From contig CAYFSI010000024.1 in NCBI GenBank assembly GCA_964345825.1, forward strand, positions 1-14,216: DNA of 14,216 bases, in the 5' to 3' direction. The position numbers and the translations under genes were made by a program. The notes beneath the pieces were generated by a model. It made no database searches, was not told the DNA's origin, and saw only the letters and a list, made by a program, of their open reading frames with translations. This DNA is from JAAYDH01 sp964345825 (GTDB taxonomy: Bacteria; Bacillota_I; Bacilli_A; RFN20; CAG-826). This document shows positions 6,879 to 13,874 of this stretch, in pieces (the stretch's first letter is position 1; each line of letters begins with the position of its first letter).

Positions 6879-7460
6879 ATGAGTGACCAGAATTACTACG
6901 GTAGTGGAAAGTACCGTTGGACCGATAATTTTGACTTTGATGATCGAGCTGTACCAGGCAAGATCATCGGCAGAAAAGAGCAACTAGATTGGATTAAAAG
7001 ACAACTGGAATATTCGACCTTTTCAGAAAAGTACAAGCTCCGTTATGATTTGAGAAGAGGAGAAATATTAGAATTTGATTGGGGAATAAATGTTAATGCA
7101 GAATTTTCTAATCGCCATTATGGAGTCGTATTGGCGGATTCGGGAGAATATAATCCATTAGTTATCGTTTGCCCTTTAAAATCTAATAAAAATGGTGGTC
7201 ATCCACGAAGCGATGTTGATCTTGGAATCATACCATGCTTAAAAACCACGCATAGCACATTGGCTGTCATCAATCAAATACGGTCTGTTGACAAATTGCG
7301 AATCTACACAAAATGTGCGATTGGACATGAGGCACAATTCAAAGAAAATGATGATGACATTAGTTTTGTATATAGGTTAGATGGAAAGAAACTAGATCTA
7401 ATAACTCAAGCGTATATAAACATACTTACGATAGATAATACCTTCAAAAGTGGTGTTTAG
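6879..7460 (+). CDS. Solitary PemK/MazF-like protein
   Basis: The 193-residue protein has a PemK/MazF-like domain from about 58 to 185. It opens with LRRGEILEFDWG (58-69), continues with NRHYGVVLADSG and the core strand VIVCPLKS (95-102), and has STLAVINQIRSVDKLRI (126-142), the counterpart of the family's 'S.vlldQIRtlDk.Rl'. Active MazF family members are ribonucleases that cut mRNA at short sites. The first 57 residues are an extension rich in Tyr, Asp and Lys, with a likely helix around 32-55. K101 occupies the place after 'PL' where many relatives have the threonine of 'PLTS', so activity is uncertain. No antitoxin gene lies on either side: deoB is insulated by a terminator and the downstream 580 bp has no convincing gene. 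The ribosome binding site AGGAGGAA is strong. A toxin role is not established. Confidence 0.75.
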   Translation: MSDQNYYGSGKYRWTDNFDFDDRAVPGKIIGRKEQLDWIKRQLEYSTFSEKYKLRYDLRRGEILEFDWGINVNAEFSNRHYGVVLADSGEYNPLVIVCPLKSNKNGGHPRSDVDLGIIPCLKTTHSTLAVINQIRSVDKLRIYTKCAIGHEAQFKENDDDISFVYRLDGKKLDLITQAYINILTIDNTFKSGV

Positions 7461-7463
7461 TGT

Positions 7464-7480
7464 TAGTAGTTTTCTAGTAG
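7464..7480 (+). repeat. Two TAGTAG hexamers at 11-bp period
   Basis: TAGTAG lies at 7464-7469 and 7475-7480 with TTTTC between them, so the start-to-start distance is again 11 bases. It begins four bases after the stop of the PemK-like gene. The next 11-base position (TTATAC) does not match. It shares hexamer and spacing with the dxs array. Confidence 0.55.
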
Positions 7481-7740
7481 ATATTTTATACAAATAATCT
7501 GTGGAAAACTTACTTATTTATCAAATCATCATTTTTGCTTTCTATATATCGGTATAAAAATAATGCTGATATTATCTTATAATAAATATTAAATGGTTAA
7601 CATAACGGAAATTATGCGAAGTGGTATCATACGTTAACATATTTGAACATATGGCCACTACTAGAAATGTGAGCTGCTCAAATGCCTATCCGATATTCCT
7701 GAATATCATTTTATGCTATTTTAGCTATTTAATTAGGTTA

Positions 7741-7763
7741 AAGATAAGCACGACTCTTATCTT
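7741..7763. repeat. Perfect 8-bp inverted repeat
   Basis: AAGATAAG (7741-7748) and CTTATCTT (7756-7763) flank the seven-base loop CACGACT. Neither strand has a good T tract directly after it (GTTTAAAAC on plus, TTAACC on minus), so a standard terminator is doubtful. It could be a hairpin in the 3' untranslated region of the PemK-like message or a protein binding site. Confidence 0.45.
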
Positions 7764-7867
7764 GTTTAAAACAACATTCATTGAACCATGCATATTTATA
7801 AAGACTAATTAGACATTTCGAATAATTACGATCGAATTTTTTTGACATCGCATAATTCTAATTTAAA

Positions 7868-7938
7868 AATAAAAAGATAGCCGTGGTCCGAAACTTAATT
7901 CGGCTCATTACGCGCGCTATCCCTACCAATATTGAGCC
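7868..7938 (-). ncRNA. Putative small structured RNA of about 70 nt
   Basis: Read on the minus strand, GGCTCA (7938-7933) can pair with TGAGCC (7907-7902), and GATAGC (7921-7916) can pair with GCTATC (7881-7876). The pairs interleave, so they form either an H-type pseudoknot or alternate folds. A small hairpin, CCGAA with TTCGG (7903-7899 with 7892-7888), lies inside and shares two bases with the first stem. GCTATC is followed at once by TTTTTATTTTT, as in an intrinsic terminator. A promoter-like pair lies just upstream. I do not recognise the family. The simpler alternative is a second terminator behind nadD-yqeK. Confidence 0.4.
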
Positions 7939-7942
7939 AAAC

Positions 7943-7971
7943 TTTAGAATGACAATCAAGAAAGAAGTCAA
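7943..7971 (-). promoter_or_regulatory. Promoter-like pair for the putative small RNA
   Basis: On the minus strand TTGACT (7971-7966) and TCTAAA (7948-7943) are 17 bases apart, matching the consensus at five and four of six bases. The expected start near 7936-7938 coincides with the first base of the structured element. Such pairs arise often by chance in AT-rich DNA. Confidence 0.35.
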
Positions 7972-7992
7972 AATTTTTGAAATTATCATTTC

Positions 7993-8020
7993 AAATAAAA
8001 AGATGGCGTTTCCACCATCG
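7993..8020 (-). terminator. Intrinsic terminator after nadD-yqeK
   Basis: On the minus strand GATGG (8019-8015) pairs with CCATC (8006-8002), extended by one U-G pair around a GGAAAC loop, and is followed by TTTTTATTT. It lies about 24 bases after the nadD-yqeK stop, where a terminator of the yqeG-yqeH-yhbY-nadD transcript is expected. The stem is short. Confidence 0.7.
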
Positions 8021-8043
8021 CGTAATTTAGTTTTGACTTAGAA

Positions 8044-9117
8044 TTAGCTTAAGTAATAATCAAAACAGCTTTGCGTTAATCTGTTGTTAATGTTTTTGCC
8101 ACTCTCTTCTAAAAACTTTTTATTTTCACTCAAGACCAACTTAAATCCATCGTCGATATCTTCCATAATCGCATCAATCATGTATTTTGAATCATAATTC
8201 CTACTAGGATCGATTTTATCGGCGGCATAGATAACTTTACCCATATGGTCCATTTTCGCGTTGCCTGTCGCGTGAAATGCAATTGCTTTGATAATTGAGC
8301 GGTTTTGAATATTAAAATCAGTCTTTGCGATATAAGAGCCTACAAATTGATGAAAAGAAAAATTTGGCATATCCAAATATCTACGATAATGTTTTTCCAT
8401 TATCTTGTGGTCATTATGTTCTTTTCCAATGTCATGAAGGAAACCAGAAATATAATATAAGTCCCTGTTTCTAAGGTGATGCTTCTTAGCAATTTCATAA
8501 GCTAAATTTGCGACCGCCTTGCTGTGATCATATCTTTTAGGTTTCAGATAAGATTTTATCTTCTTTATATAATAAAGTTCGTTTTCTTCGATATATTTAA
8601 TGACTTTTTCATCCAATTTTAAGGAGCGAAAGGAACGGATGTCGCTCGCACTGATTTCCACCATTCTTCCTGGAACCATCACCATATTGTATTTTTTAAT
8701 GTTCTCTTTGTTTAATTCAATGCTTGGACGAGACATGAAAATAATCTTGGCCATCTTTGATAGTTTTAAAGCTTCTTTCCATCGATGAAATTCGTTGACT
8801 TGATCACCACCGATAAGATAGAAAAGTTGATCTTGAGGATATTTTTTTTGAAAATATCGAACTGTGTCGATGGAATAGTTTTGTTCTTTTCCGCTACTGA
8901 CTTCGAATAAATCAATACTGAAACGTTTATATCCTTGGATGGATAATTTAATCATTTCCACCTTATTTTTGATGGGAGCAGATTCCTCTTTCCATATCGA
9001 AATCGGAGAAGGCACAAAAATGACATCAGCATCAAAATGTTTTGAGGCTAGATGTGCCATATTGATATGACCAAGATGAATCGGATCAAACCCTCCACCG
9101 AAAATGATTTTATTCAT
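8044..9117 (-). CDS. nadD: NadD-YqeK fusion: NaMN adenylyltransferase plus HD-domain Ap4A hydrolase
   Basis: The 357-residue protein joins two enzymes that are separate neighbours in B. subtilis. Residues 1 to about 188 are NadD, which adenylates nicotinate mononucleotide on the way to NAD; the nucleotidyltransferase motifs GGGFDPIHLGH (7-17) and ISASDIRSF (155-163) are intact. Residues from about 190 are a YqeK-type HD phosphohydrolase: H198 (RYDHSKAVANLA), H228-D229 (FLHDIGKEH), H256 (FHQFVG), H282 (FHATGN) and D300 (IYAADKIDP). YqeK proteins split Ap4A into two ADP. The ATG at 9117 starts exactly at the NadD signature, one base after the yhbY stop; longer starts would run into yhbY. The fusion is known in Mycoplasma. 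The rsfS gene that follows yqeK in Bacillus is not present here. Confidence 0.95.
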   Translation of the reverse strand: MNKIIFGGGFDPIHLGHINMAHLASKHFDADVIFVPSPISIWKEESAPIKNKVEMIKLSIQGYKRFSIDLFEVSSGKEQNYSIDTVRYFQKKYPQDQLFYLIGGDQVNEFHRWKEALKLSKMAKIIFMSRPSIELNKENIKKYNMVMVPGRMVEISASDIRSFRSLKLDEKVIKYIEENELYYIKKIKSYLKPKRYDHSKAVANLAYEIAKKHHLRNRDLYYISGFLHDIGKEHNDHKIMEKHYRRYLDMPNFSFHQFVGSYIAKTDFNIQNRSIIKAIAFHATGNAKMDHMGKVIYAADKIDPSRNYDSKYMIDAIMEDIDDGFKLVLSENKKFLEESGKNINNRLTQSCFDYYLS

Positions 9118-9118
9118 G

Positions 9119-9412
9119 TTATTTCTTAAATTGAATGACTGGTTTTTCTTTATTCCTACGGAACAATACAATGACTTTTCCCACTACTTGAACGACATCA
9201 GCTTTAAGCTGAGTGGATAATTCTAAAGCGAGAGCCATAATTGAAGAGTTGGCTCCTTTTAAAATATCAACTTTAATTAGTTCTTTAGCAACGAGAGCTT
9301 TATCCAACATGTCAATAAGTGTATCGCTAATCTCGCTTTTACCGACTTGATATCTGGTGGTTATTTTTTCCGCCATCGCCCTCAATTGCTTTTTTTCGCT
9401 TGCTGTTAACAT
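9119..9412 (-). CDS. yhbY: YhbY/YqeI-family CRM-domain RNA-binding protein
   Basis: This 97-residue protein is a single CRM domain, a fold that binds RNA and is linked to large ribosomal subunit assembly. It has the family start LTASEKKQLRAMA, the YQVGKSEIS loop (21-29), the central ELIKVDIL and the end VVQVVGKVIVLFRRN. The usual GxxG RNA-contact loop reads GKSE (24-27), with the second glycine lost. The ATG at 9412 lies four bases after the yqeH stop; the ribosome binding site is weak, so translation probably depends on coupling with yqeH. The order yqeH-yhbY-nadD follows B. subtilis, where aroE sits between yqeH and yqeI (the yhbY counterpart); aroE is missing here. Confidence 0.92.
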   Translation of the reverse strand: MLTASEKKQLRAMAEKITTRYQVGKSEISDTLIDMLDKALVAKELIKVDILKGANSSIMALALELSTQLKADVVQVVGKVIVLFRRNKEKPVIQFKK

Positions 9413-9416
9413 ATTT

Positions 9417-10559
9417 TCATCTCAACTTTCCTAAATACTCTTTTAAAGCTGCTCCCTTGGGGAACATAACGCGAATAACCTGTCCTTTGGCCACGAAAGA
9501 GACCCAGCAAAGTCCAGCGATACCAATATCGTGTACTTTACCATCTTTTTCCATGGTGTAATCAAATAAATCATAATCAGTGAAGGTGCTAAATCTTGAA
9601 CTGACTGGTCTTAAAAACTTTTTATCGAAGTTTTCCACCATGGTTTCGCGAGCTTTTTTAGACAAAACTTTTTTTGATTCCACCATCTCTGCAGTGTAAA
9701 CTTTAAAAGTTGTTGGTTTGCCACTAATTAATTCAAAACTTGCAAGCGAACCAATTAGTAATGTTTCGCCAGGTGAGAGGATTCTCGTCGCAGTTTTGAT
9801 TTCTTTTTTTGGTGTGATAATTTTTTGAACATCTTTTTCAACTTTGCCCAAGGTGGAGGTGACTAAAGAAAAACCTGGGACTTCATAGAATGAAGCCGAA
9901 TTTGAAAGAGGTATCTCTAATAATTTTATTGATGTACCAGGGTAAATTTCAGTTTTTATAGCTCGGCGGGTATTGTTCTTATAAAATTTGAGCATTCTGT
10001 TTATGAGAGTGGTCTTTCCTGAAGTGTAAGAACCAATCATATAAACATCGTGTCCAGCCCTAACCTCAGAGAGATTATCTAACATATTTTTGACATCGAT
10101 ATTATCAGTGTTGCCGAATAGCACAACTCCGTATGGAGTTAGACCAAATTCCATAAAACGCTCGTTTATGAAAGTTTTTAGTTGTTCTTTTTTTGCGTTT
10201 CGTGGGAATAAGTCAAATTTTGTGCCTGCAACAATGACTTTCAGTTGCTTAATCTTGTTAACTACATCCGGATTTAATGTTCCATTAAATGAGAATAAAT
10301 CGACAACCCAAATAATCACAGCATCGGTCGCCACGGCATCATCAAGTATCTTGAGAATTTCTTCGTCGGCATCTCGCTCCAACATACCAGTGTTGATAGC
10401 CTTCATTTTTTCATAGCAACTTAAACAATAAAGAACTTCTTTTTCGGCGTTAGGAGCTAACAAATGACTTTTGCCGATGTACCCCTTTTCGTTTTCTTTA
10501 ATGCTTTGCAATACTTCACCGCAGTGATAACATCGCATTACTCTTTTAACTTTTCCCAT
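9417..10559 (-). CDS. yqeH: YqeH-family circularly permuted GTPase
   Basis: YqeH assists small ribosomal subunit assembly. The 380 residues begin with a zinc-ribbon using C10, C13, C45 and C48 (CYHC and CLSC). The GTPase motifs come in the permuted order G4 then G1 then G3. G4 reads GTKFD (112-116) instead of NKxD, G1/P-loop is GSYTSGKT (176-183), and G3 reads EVPG (226-229) instead of DxPG. The C-terminal part (about 255-380) is the YqeH-specific region and ends with a small beta-rich domain. The two substitutions in nucleotide-binding motifs are unusual; the P-loop is intact. GGAGGA five bases before the ATG is a good ribosome binding site. The start overlaps the end of yqeG by 14 bases. 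Confidence 0.94.
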   Translation of the reverse strand: MGKVKRVMRCYHCGEVLQSIKENEKGYIGKSHLLAPNAEKEVLYCLSCYEKMKAINTGMLERDADEEILKILDDAVATDAVIIWVVDLFSFNGTLNPDVVNKIKQLKVIVAGTKFDLFPRNAKKEQLKTFINERFMEFGLTPYGVVLFGNTDNIDVKNMLDNLSEVRAGHDVYMIGSYTSGKTTLINRMLKFYKNNTRRAIKTEIYPGTSIKLLEIPLSNSASFYEVPGFSLVTSTLGKVEKDVQKIITPKKEIKTATRILSPGETLLIGSLASFELISGKPTTFKVYTAEMVESKKVLSKKARETMVENFDKKFLRPVSSRFSTFTDYDLFDYTMEKDGKVHDIGIAGLCWVSFVAKGQVIRVMFPKGAALKEYLGKLR

Positions 10560-11079
10560 AAAAAGTCCTCCAATCTGGTAATTTTCCCTTTTTCTTTAGG
10601 CTTCTTCGAAGTGGAATATCGATTAAACGATTTAATCTAGTAGTCCATTGGTCCTCATTAACTATTTTATCAGTTAATATGGCATTAATGTCAGCAGCAT
10701 TCGCCGCTCCAATGTCAGTCATTAGCTGGTCTCCGATAAGCATGACTTTGTCATGTTCGATGCCGGAAGCCTTTAAAAAACGATTTATTTTTCTTGCAAA
10801 AGGCTTCATCGCGCTGCTAATACATTCAACTTGAAGGAAGCGTGCGTATGTTTGAACTCTCTTCCCTTTATTGTTAGAAACAATGATTGGAATTATTCCA
10901 TTTTCCCTTAAATCTTTAATCAAATTGATAGCAGGTAATGTCGGATAATAGATGCGATAAGAGTCAAGAGTATTGTCTAGATCAATCAATAAGTATTTTA
11001 TTCCCATTTGAGAATAAAATGGTATCTCAATATCGTAGATTGATTTTGCATGAGCAAAGACTTTTCTTCTAATACACAT
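10546..11079 (-). CDS. yqeG: YqeG-family HAD (subclass IIIA) phosphatase
   Basis: The 177-residue protein is a HAD-superfamily hydrolase of the YqeG type, whose substrate is not settled. It shows motif I DLDNTL (D33 and D35), motif II IVSNN near 66-70, a lysine in the MKPFARK segment, and the acidic motif GDQLMTDIGAAN. The C-terminus is basic. The ATG at 11079 is chosen; a GTG at 11088 would add MIF, and the only purine-rich site (AAAAGTGA) overlaps that GTG but fits the ATG. It is the first gene of the yqeG-yqeH-yhbY-nadD unit after a 167-bp gap from parC, so a promoter is expected in that gap, though no convincing -35/-10 pair was found. Confidence 0.9.
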   Translation of the reverse strand: MCIRRKVFAHAKSIYDIEIPFYSQMGIKYLLIDLDNTLDSYRIYYPTLPAINLIKDLRENGIIPIIVSNNKGKRVQTYARFLQVECISSAMKPFARKINRFLKASGIEHDKVMLIGDQLMTDIGAANAADINAILTDKIVNEDQWTTRLNRLIDIPLRRSLKKKGKLPDWRTFYGKS

Positions 11080-11192
11080 AAATATCACTTTTATTTTATA
11101 TTAAAAATAATAGAGTTCCTAGTAATACGAATAAAATGTCATTTCAAATCGGATTTATGACAAGAAATTATGGTTGTAACCTTCAAAATAAA

Positions 11193-11220
11193 ATACTAAA
11201 AAACTACTAATAAAATACTG
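11193..11220 (-). repeat. Three TAGTAG-like hexamers at 11-bp period upstream of yqeG
   Basis: On the minus strand CAGTAT (11220-11215), TAGTAG (11209-11204) and TAGTAT (11198-11193) follow each other at exactly 11-base steps, with AT-only spacers. The central unit is identical to those at dxs and after the PemK-like gene; the outer two differ at one or two bases. The array points towards yqeG and lies about 115-140 bases before its start, and also within 30-55 bases of the parC stop. Confidence 0.5.
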
Positions 11221-11248
11221 ATATTTTATTGAACATACGAAGTATGTT
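11209..11248. repeat. Two adjacent hairpins at the parC 3' end
   Basis: AACATAC (11232-11238) pairs with GTATGTT (11242-11248) across a GAA loop and overlaps the parC stop. Directly beside it AATAAAATA (11209-11217) pairs with TATTTTATT (11222-11230) across four bases. On the minus strand a run of six T follows the second hairpin after AGTAG. Together they could end or stabilise the parC message, but the AT-only stem is weak and shares bases with the TAGTAG-like array. Confidence 0.4.
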
Positions 11249-13871
11249 ATTCTTCATCATCAAAAATAGATATCTGTTCAAATGTTCCCGATTCATCCTT
11301 CATTGTTTTCTCGGATGAATCTTCATCACTTTTATCCACAATTGGGGTTTTATTTTGCTTGATTTCTTTTTGGATAATCGGATGAGAAACTGAATCTTTA
11401 TTAATTGAATCTAAAGAGTCATCAATAACATATTCGATTCTAGTGTTACTCGGAATTGATATATTCTTTTTTGCATACTTGTTTATATCTGTTAGATATA
11501 AGTCCTCAACTTTGTATGAGAAAATGCTCTGATTGTTTAACCATAAGTTCACAATATAATCATCGCTGATCTGATTTTTTGCTTTTAAGGATGAAACAAT
11601 GTGATGAATATCACTCTTAAAACATGGCATGATTTGCATTGGCTTACCGAGTCTTGGCGTACGCGAGACTTTATTAGGATCGAGTACGCGCTCATGACCT
11701 TTGTCTGTGAAGATGAGAATTTTTGCTTTTTCTTCTCCATCAAAAGCGAACAAACTTATAGTTTGATTTTTTCCTAAACCAGTAACTGACTTAACACCAC
11801 TGGCTTTTGAACTTAAAATTGATAAATCATTTTCGTTAAAACGTGTGGCGTAACCATCATTAGTGAGAACAAGTAAATCGCTATTACCGGTCAACACTTG
11901 TATTCCTACCACTTCATCACTGCTTAAAAGGCGCATGTAGCGAGAAAGACGTGGTCGTGAGTAGAAATCTAGCGAAGTGCTTGCCATTCGTTTGATCTGG
12001 CCAAAGCGACTTAATGATGATAGATAGATATCTTCTCTCAATTTGCTAACGGCGATTGCTTTGATAATCTTCTCTCCGGCCCCAAGAGTTACAAAAGTAT
12101 TAAGATGAGTACCTTCATTTTTCCACTTTGTTTCATTTATTTTATGAACTGGAATGCTGGTATAGTTGCCCAAATTGGTAAAGCAAATTAAATAATCGGT
12201 AGTAAAAGCTTCTCCGGCACTAACGAGACAGTCGCCGCTTTTTAAACCAGGCAAAGCATCAGTTCCTGAGCCTTTGAACGACTTGATGGATGAGCGCTTG
12301 ATATAGCCATCTCTTGTGACAGCAACAATGACATTTTCTTTGGCGATTAAATCGCGTTTATCAATTGGCTCAATCTCAATTTTTCCTTCAACGGCGGTTC
12401 TTCTATCGTCTCCGTATTTTAAAGCTATTTGTTTTAAGTCTTTGATTAAAACACGATTCAATTTATTAGGATCTTCAAGAATTTCATTGAGACGAGAAAT
12501 GTCTTTTTCTAACTGAACCTTTTCCTTTTCGAGAACTTCCTCATCGGTGTGGCTCAATTTGTATAATGGCATGGTGACAATCGCTTCCGCTTGTTCATTT
12601 GAAAAGCCAAAACGCTTGCATAGATTAACTTTCGAATCATTTTTGTCTTTGCTTTTGCGAATGATATCAACGACTTCATTGATTGATAAAGAAGCGGTGA
12701 TTAGCCCAACAACGAGATGCAAACGATCAGTAAATTTTCCTAAATCAAAATTACTTTGACGAGTAATAACTTCGACTTGATGGGCTATATAAGCATCGAC
12801 AAACTCAATTAAAGATAAAGTTCTTGGTCTGCCATCGACAATGGCGACCATATTAGCAGAATAAGAAGAAAATAACGAAGTTTTCTTCATTAAGTATTTT
12901 AACAGAAGATCAGCTCTAGCATCTTTTTTGCAATCAACAACGATTCGAATGCCTTTCCAGTCGCTTTCATCACGCACTTCTAACAAACCATTAACTGACT
13001 TAGAGTGGATGATTTTATCAATTTCATAGACTAATTGAATTTTAACGACTTTATAAGGAATCTCGGTGACAACGATTTGTTGAAGATCTTTTGTCTTAAC
13101 GATTTCTGCTTTAGCAGAAACCTCTATTCTTCCTCGACCAGTTGTATAGATGTTTTTCAATCCCTCTGATTCAAAAATTATTCCACCACCAGGGAAATCA
13201 GGTCCCTTTACAAAATTGAGCAAATCCTCAGTTGTAGCGGTTTTATGGTTGATTCGATAAATAATCGCTTCGATTACTTCTCTGAGATTATGTGGAGGTA
13301 TCTCAGTTGCCAAAGCAACTGCAATGCCTTCTGTTCCGTTGACCAATAAATTGGGAAAGCGACTTGGTAAGACAATTGGTTCTAATTCAGTGTCGTCAAA
13401 ATTGAGCTGCATTTCGACGGTGTTTTTATCGATGTTTTTTACTAGTTCATTACTTAATTCACTGAGACGAGATTCAGTGTATCGATAAGCAGCAGGAGAG
13501 TCTCCATCAATTGATCCGTTGTTTCCTTGAAAATCGATGAGAGGGTAGCGAACTTTCCAATCTTGACTCATTCTTGCAAGAGCTTCGTAAATTGAAGAAT
13601 CACCATGGGGATGGTAAGTTCCCATTACAGTTCCCACAGTATGAGCGCATTTCTTGGTTGGCTTATTGAAAAGATTATTGCTCTTGTACATTGAGAAAAT
13701 AATTCTTCTTTGGACCGGCTTTAATCCATCACGAACATCAGGAATGGCACGATCTTGAATGACATATTTTGCATAAGTGGCATAACGATCGCCCATTACA
13801 TTTTCTAAAGGTTCAATCGAAATATTTTCTTTGATAGTCTCATCAACTATGACATCATTTTTCTTTGCCAT
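11247..13871 (-). CDS. parC: DNA topoisomerase IV subunit A
   Basis: ParC is the DNA-cutting subunit of topoisomerase IV, which unlinks daughter chromosomes with ParE. The 874 residues show the breakage-reunion domain, with RAIPDVRDGLKPVQRR (41-56), HPHGDSSIYEALARMSQDWK (87-106) and the catalytic R130-Y131 in AAYRYTESRLS. ParC rather than GyrA is chosen because of the DWK/GNNGSIDGDSPAA wording typical of Gram-positive ParC and the parE gene just upstream. S92 and E96, the positions where quinolone resistance changes occur in E. coli ParC (S80, E84), are the sensitive type. A beta-pinwheel domain follows from about residue 500, then an acidic, probably disordered tail of about 55 residues ending QISIFDDEE. 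An AAGGAGGTC site lies nine bases before the ATG, inside the parE end. Confidence 0.94.
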   Translation of the reverse strand: MAKKNDVIVDETIKENISIEPLENVMGDRYATYAKYVIQDRAIPDVRDGLKPVQRRIIFSMYKSNNLFNKPTKKCAHTVGTVMGTYHPHGDSSIYEALARMSQDWKVRYPLIDFQGNNGSIDGDSPAAYRYTESRLSELSNELVKNIDKNTVEMQLNFDDTELEPIVLPSRFPNLLVNGTEGIAVALATEIPPHNLREVIEAIIYRINHKTATTEDLLNFVKGPDFPGGGIIFESEGLKNIYTTGRGRIEVSAKAEIVKTKDLQQIVVTEIPYKVVKIQLVYEIDKIIHSKSVNGLLEVRDESDWKGIRIVVDCKKDARADLLLKYLMKKTSLFSSYSANMVAIVDGRPRTLSLIEFVDAYIAHQVEVITRQSNFDLGKFTDRLHLVVGLITASLSINEVVDIIRKSKDKNDSKVNLCKRFGFSNEQAEAIVTMPLYKLSHTDEEVLEKEKVQLEKDISRLNEILEDPNKLNRVLIKDLKQIALKYGDDRRTAVEGKIEIEPIDKRDLIAKENVIVAVTRDGYIKRSSIKSFKGSGTDALPGLKSGDCLVSAGEAFTTDYLICFTNLGNYTSIPVHKINETKWKNEGTHLNTFVTLGAGEKIIKAIAVSKLREDIYLSSLSRFGQIKRMASTSLDFYSRPRLSRYMRLLSSDEVVGIQVLTGNSDLLVLTNDGYATRFNENDLSILSSKASGVKSVTGLGKNQTISLFAFDGEEKAKILIFTDKGHERVLDPNKVSRTPRLGKPMQIMPCFKSDIHHIVSSLKAKNQISDDYIVNLWLNNQSIFSYKVEDLYLTDINKYAKKNISIPSNTRIEYVIDDSLDSINKDSVSHPIIQKEIKQNKTPIVDKSDEDSSEKTMKDESGTFEQISIFDDEE

Positions 13872-13874
13872 ATT

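Larger units (their letters stand above)
7461..8043. other. Convergent intergenic region of about 580 bp
   Basis: This gap lies between the ends of the plus-strand PemK-like gene and the minus-strand nadD-yqeK gene. It is very AT-rich. It holds the TAGTAG pair (7464), two GTTAACATA copies (7596 and 7633), a perfect inverted repeat (7741-7763), a structured minus-strand element (7868-7938) and the nadD-yqeK terminator (7993-8020). A 63-codon frame at 7621-7812 begins with GTG, has no ribosome binding site and gives a cysteine- and isoleucine-rich product resembling nothing I recognise; I do not call it. I see no insertion sequence ends, tRNA or CRISPR. Confidence 0.7.

Noticed and set aside
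7464..7512. DnaA-trio-like TAGTAG next to TGTGGAAAA (one mismatch to a DnaA box) as a replication origin
   Set aside because: There is only one imperfect box, no dnaA or dnaN nearby, and the same TAGTAG arrays occur at dxs and yqeG without any box.
7639..7656. GAACATATGG as a LexA (SOS) box
   Set aside because: Only the left half fits CGAAC-N4-GTTCG and no damage-response gene follows.
7621..7812. 63-codon open frame in the convergent gap, considered as an antitoxin or small membrane protein
   Set aside because: It begins with GTG, has no ribosome binding site, its composition looks like translated AT-rich noncoding DNA, and it resembles no antitoxin family.
7842..7870. Perfect -35 TTGACA on the plus strand as a promoter into the structured element
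   Set aside because: The -10 region at 16-17 bases is poor (AAAAAT or TAAAAA), and the plus-strand transcript lacks a terminator or a gene.
7993..8025. Fluoride-riboswitch-like GCGATGG...CGCCAT wording
   Set aside because: It lies after the nadD-yqeK stop, lacks the rest of the crcB consensus and has no downstream transporter gene; a simple terminator explains it.
10090..10416. 108-codon plus-strand frame opposite yqeH
   Set aside because: It is antisense to a well-supported gene and has no ribosome binding site or recognisable family features.
11231..11250. AACATAC-GAA-GTATGTT as a LexA operator
   Set aside because: The spacing does not fit the Bacillus LexA box and the repeat overlaps the parC stop, so a transcript hairpin is more likely.
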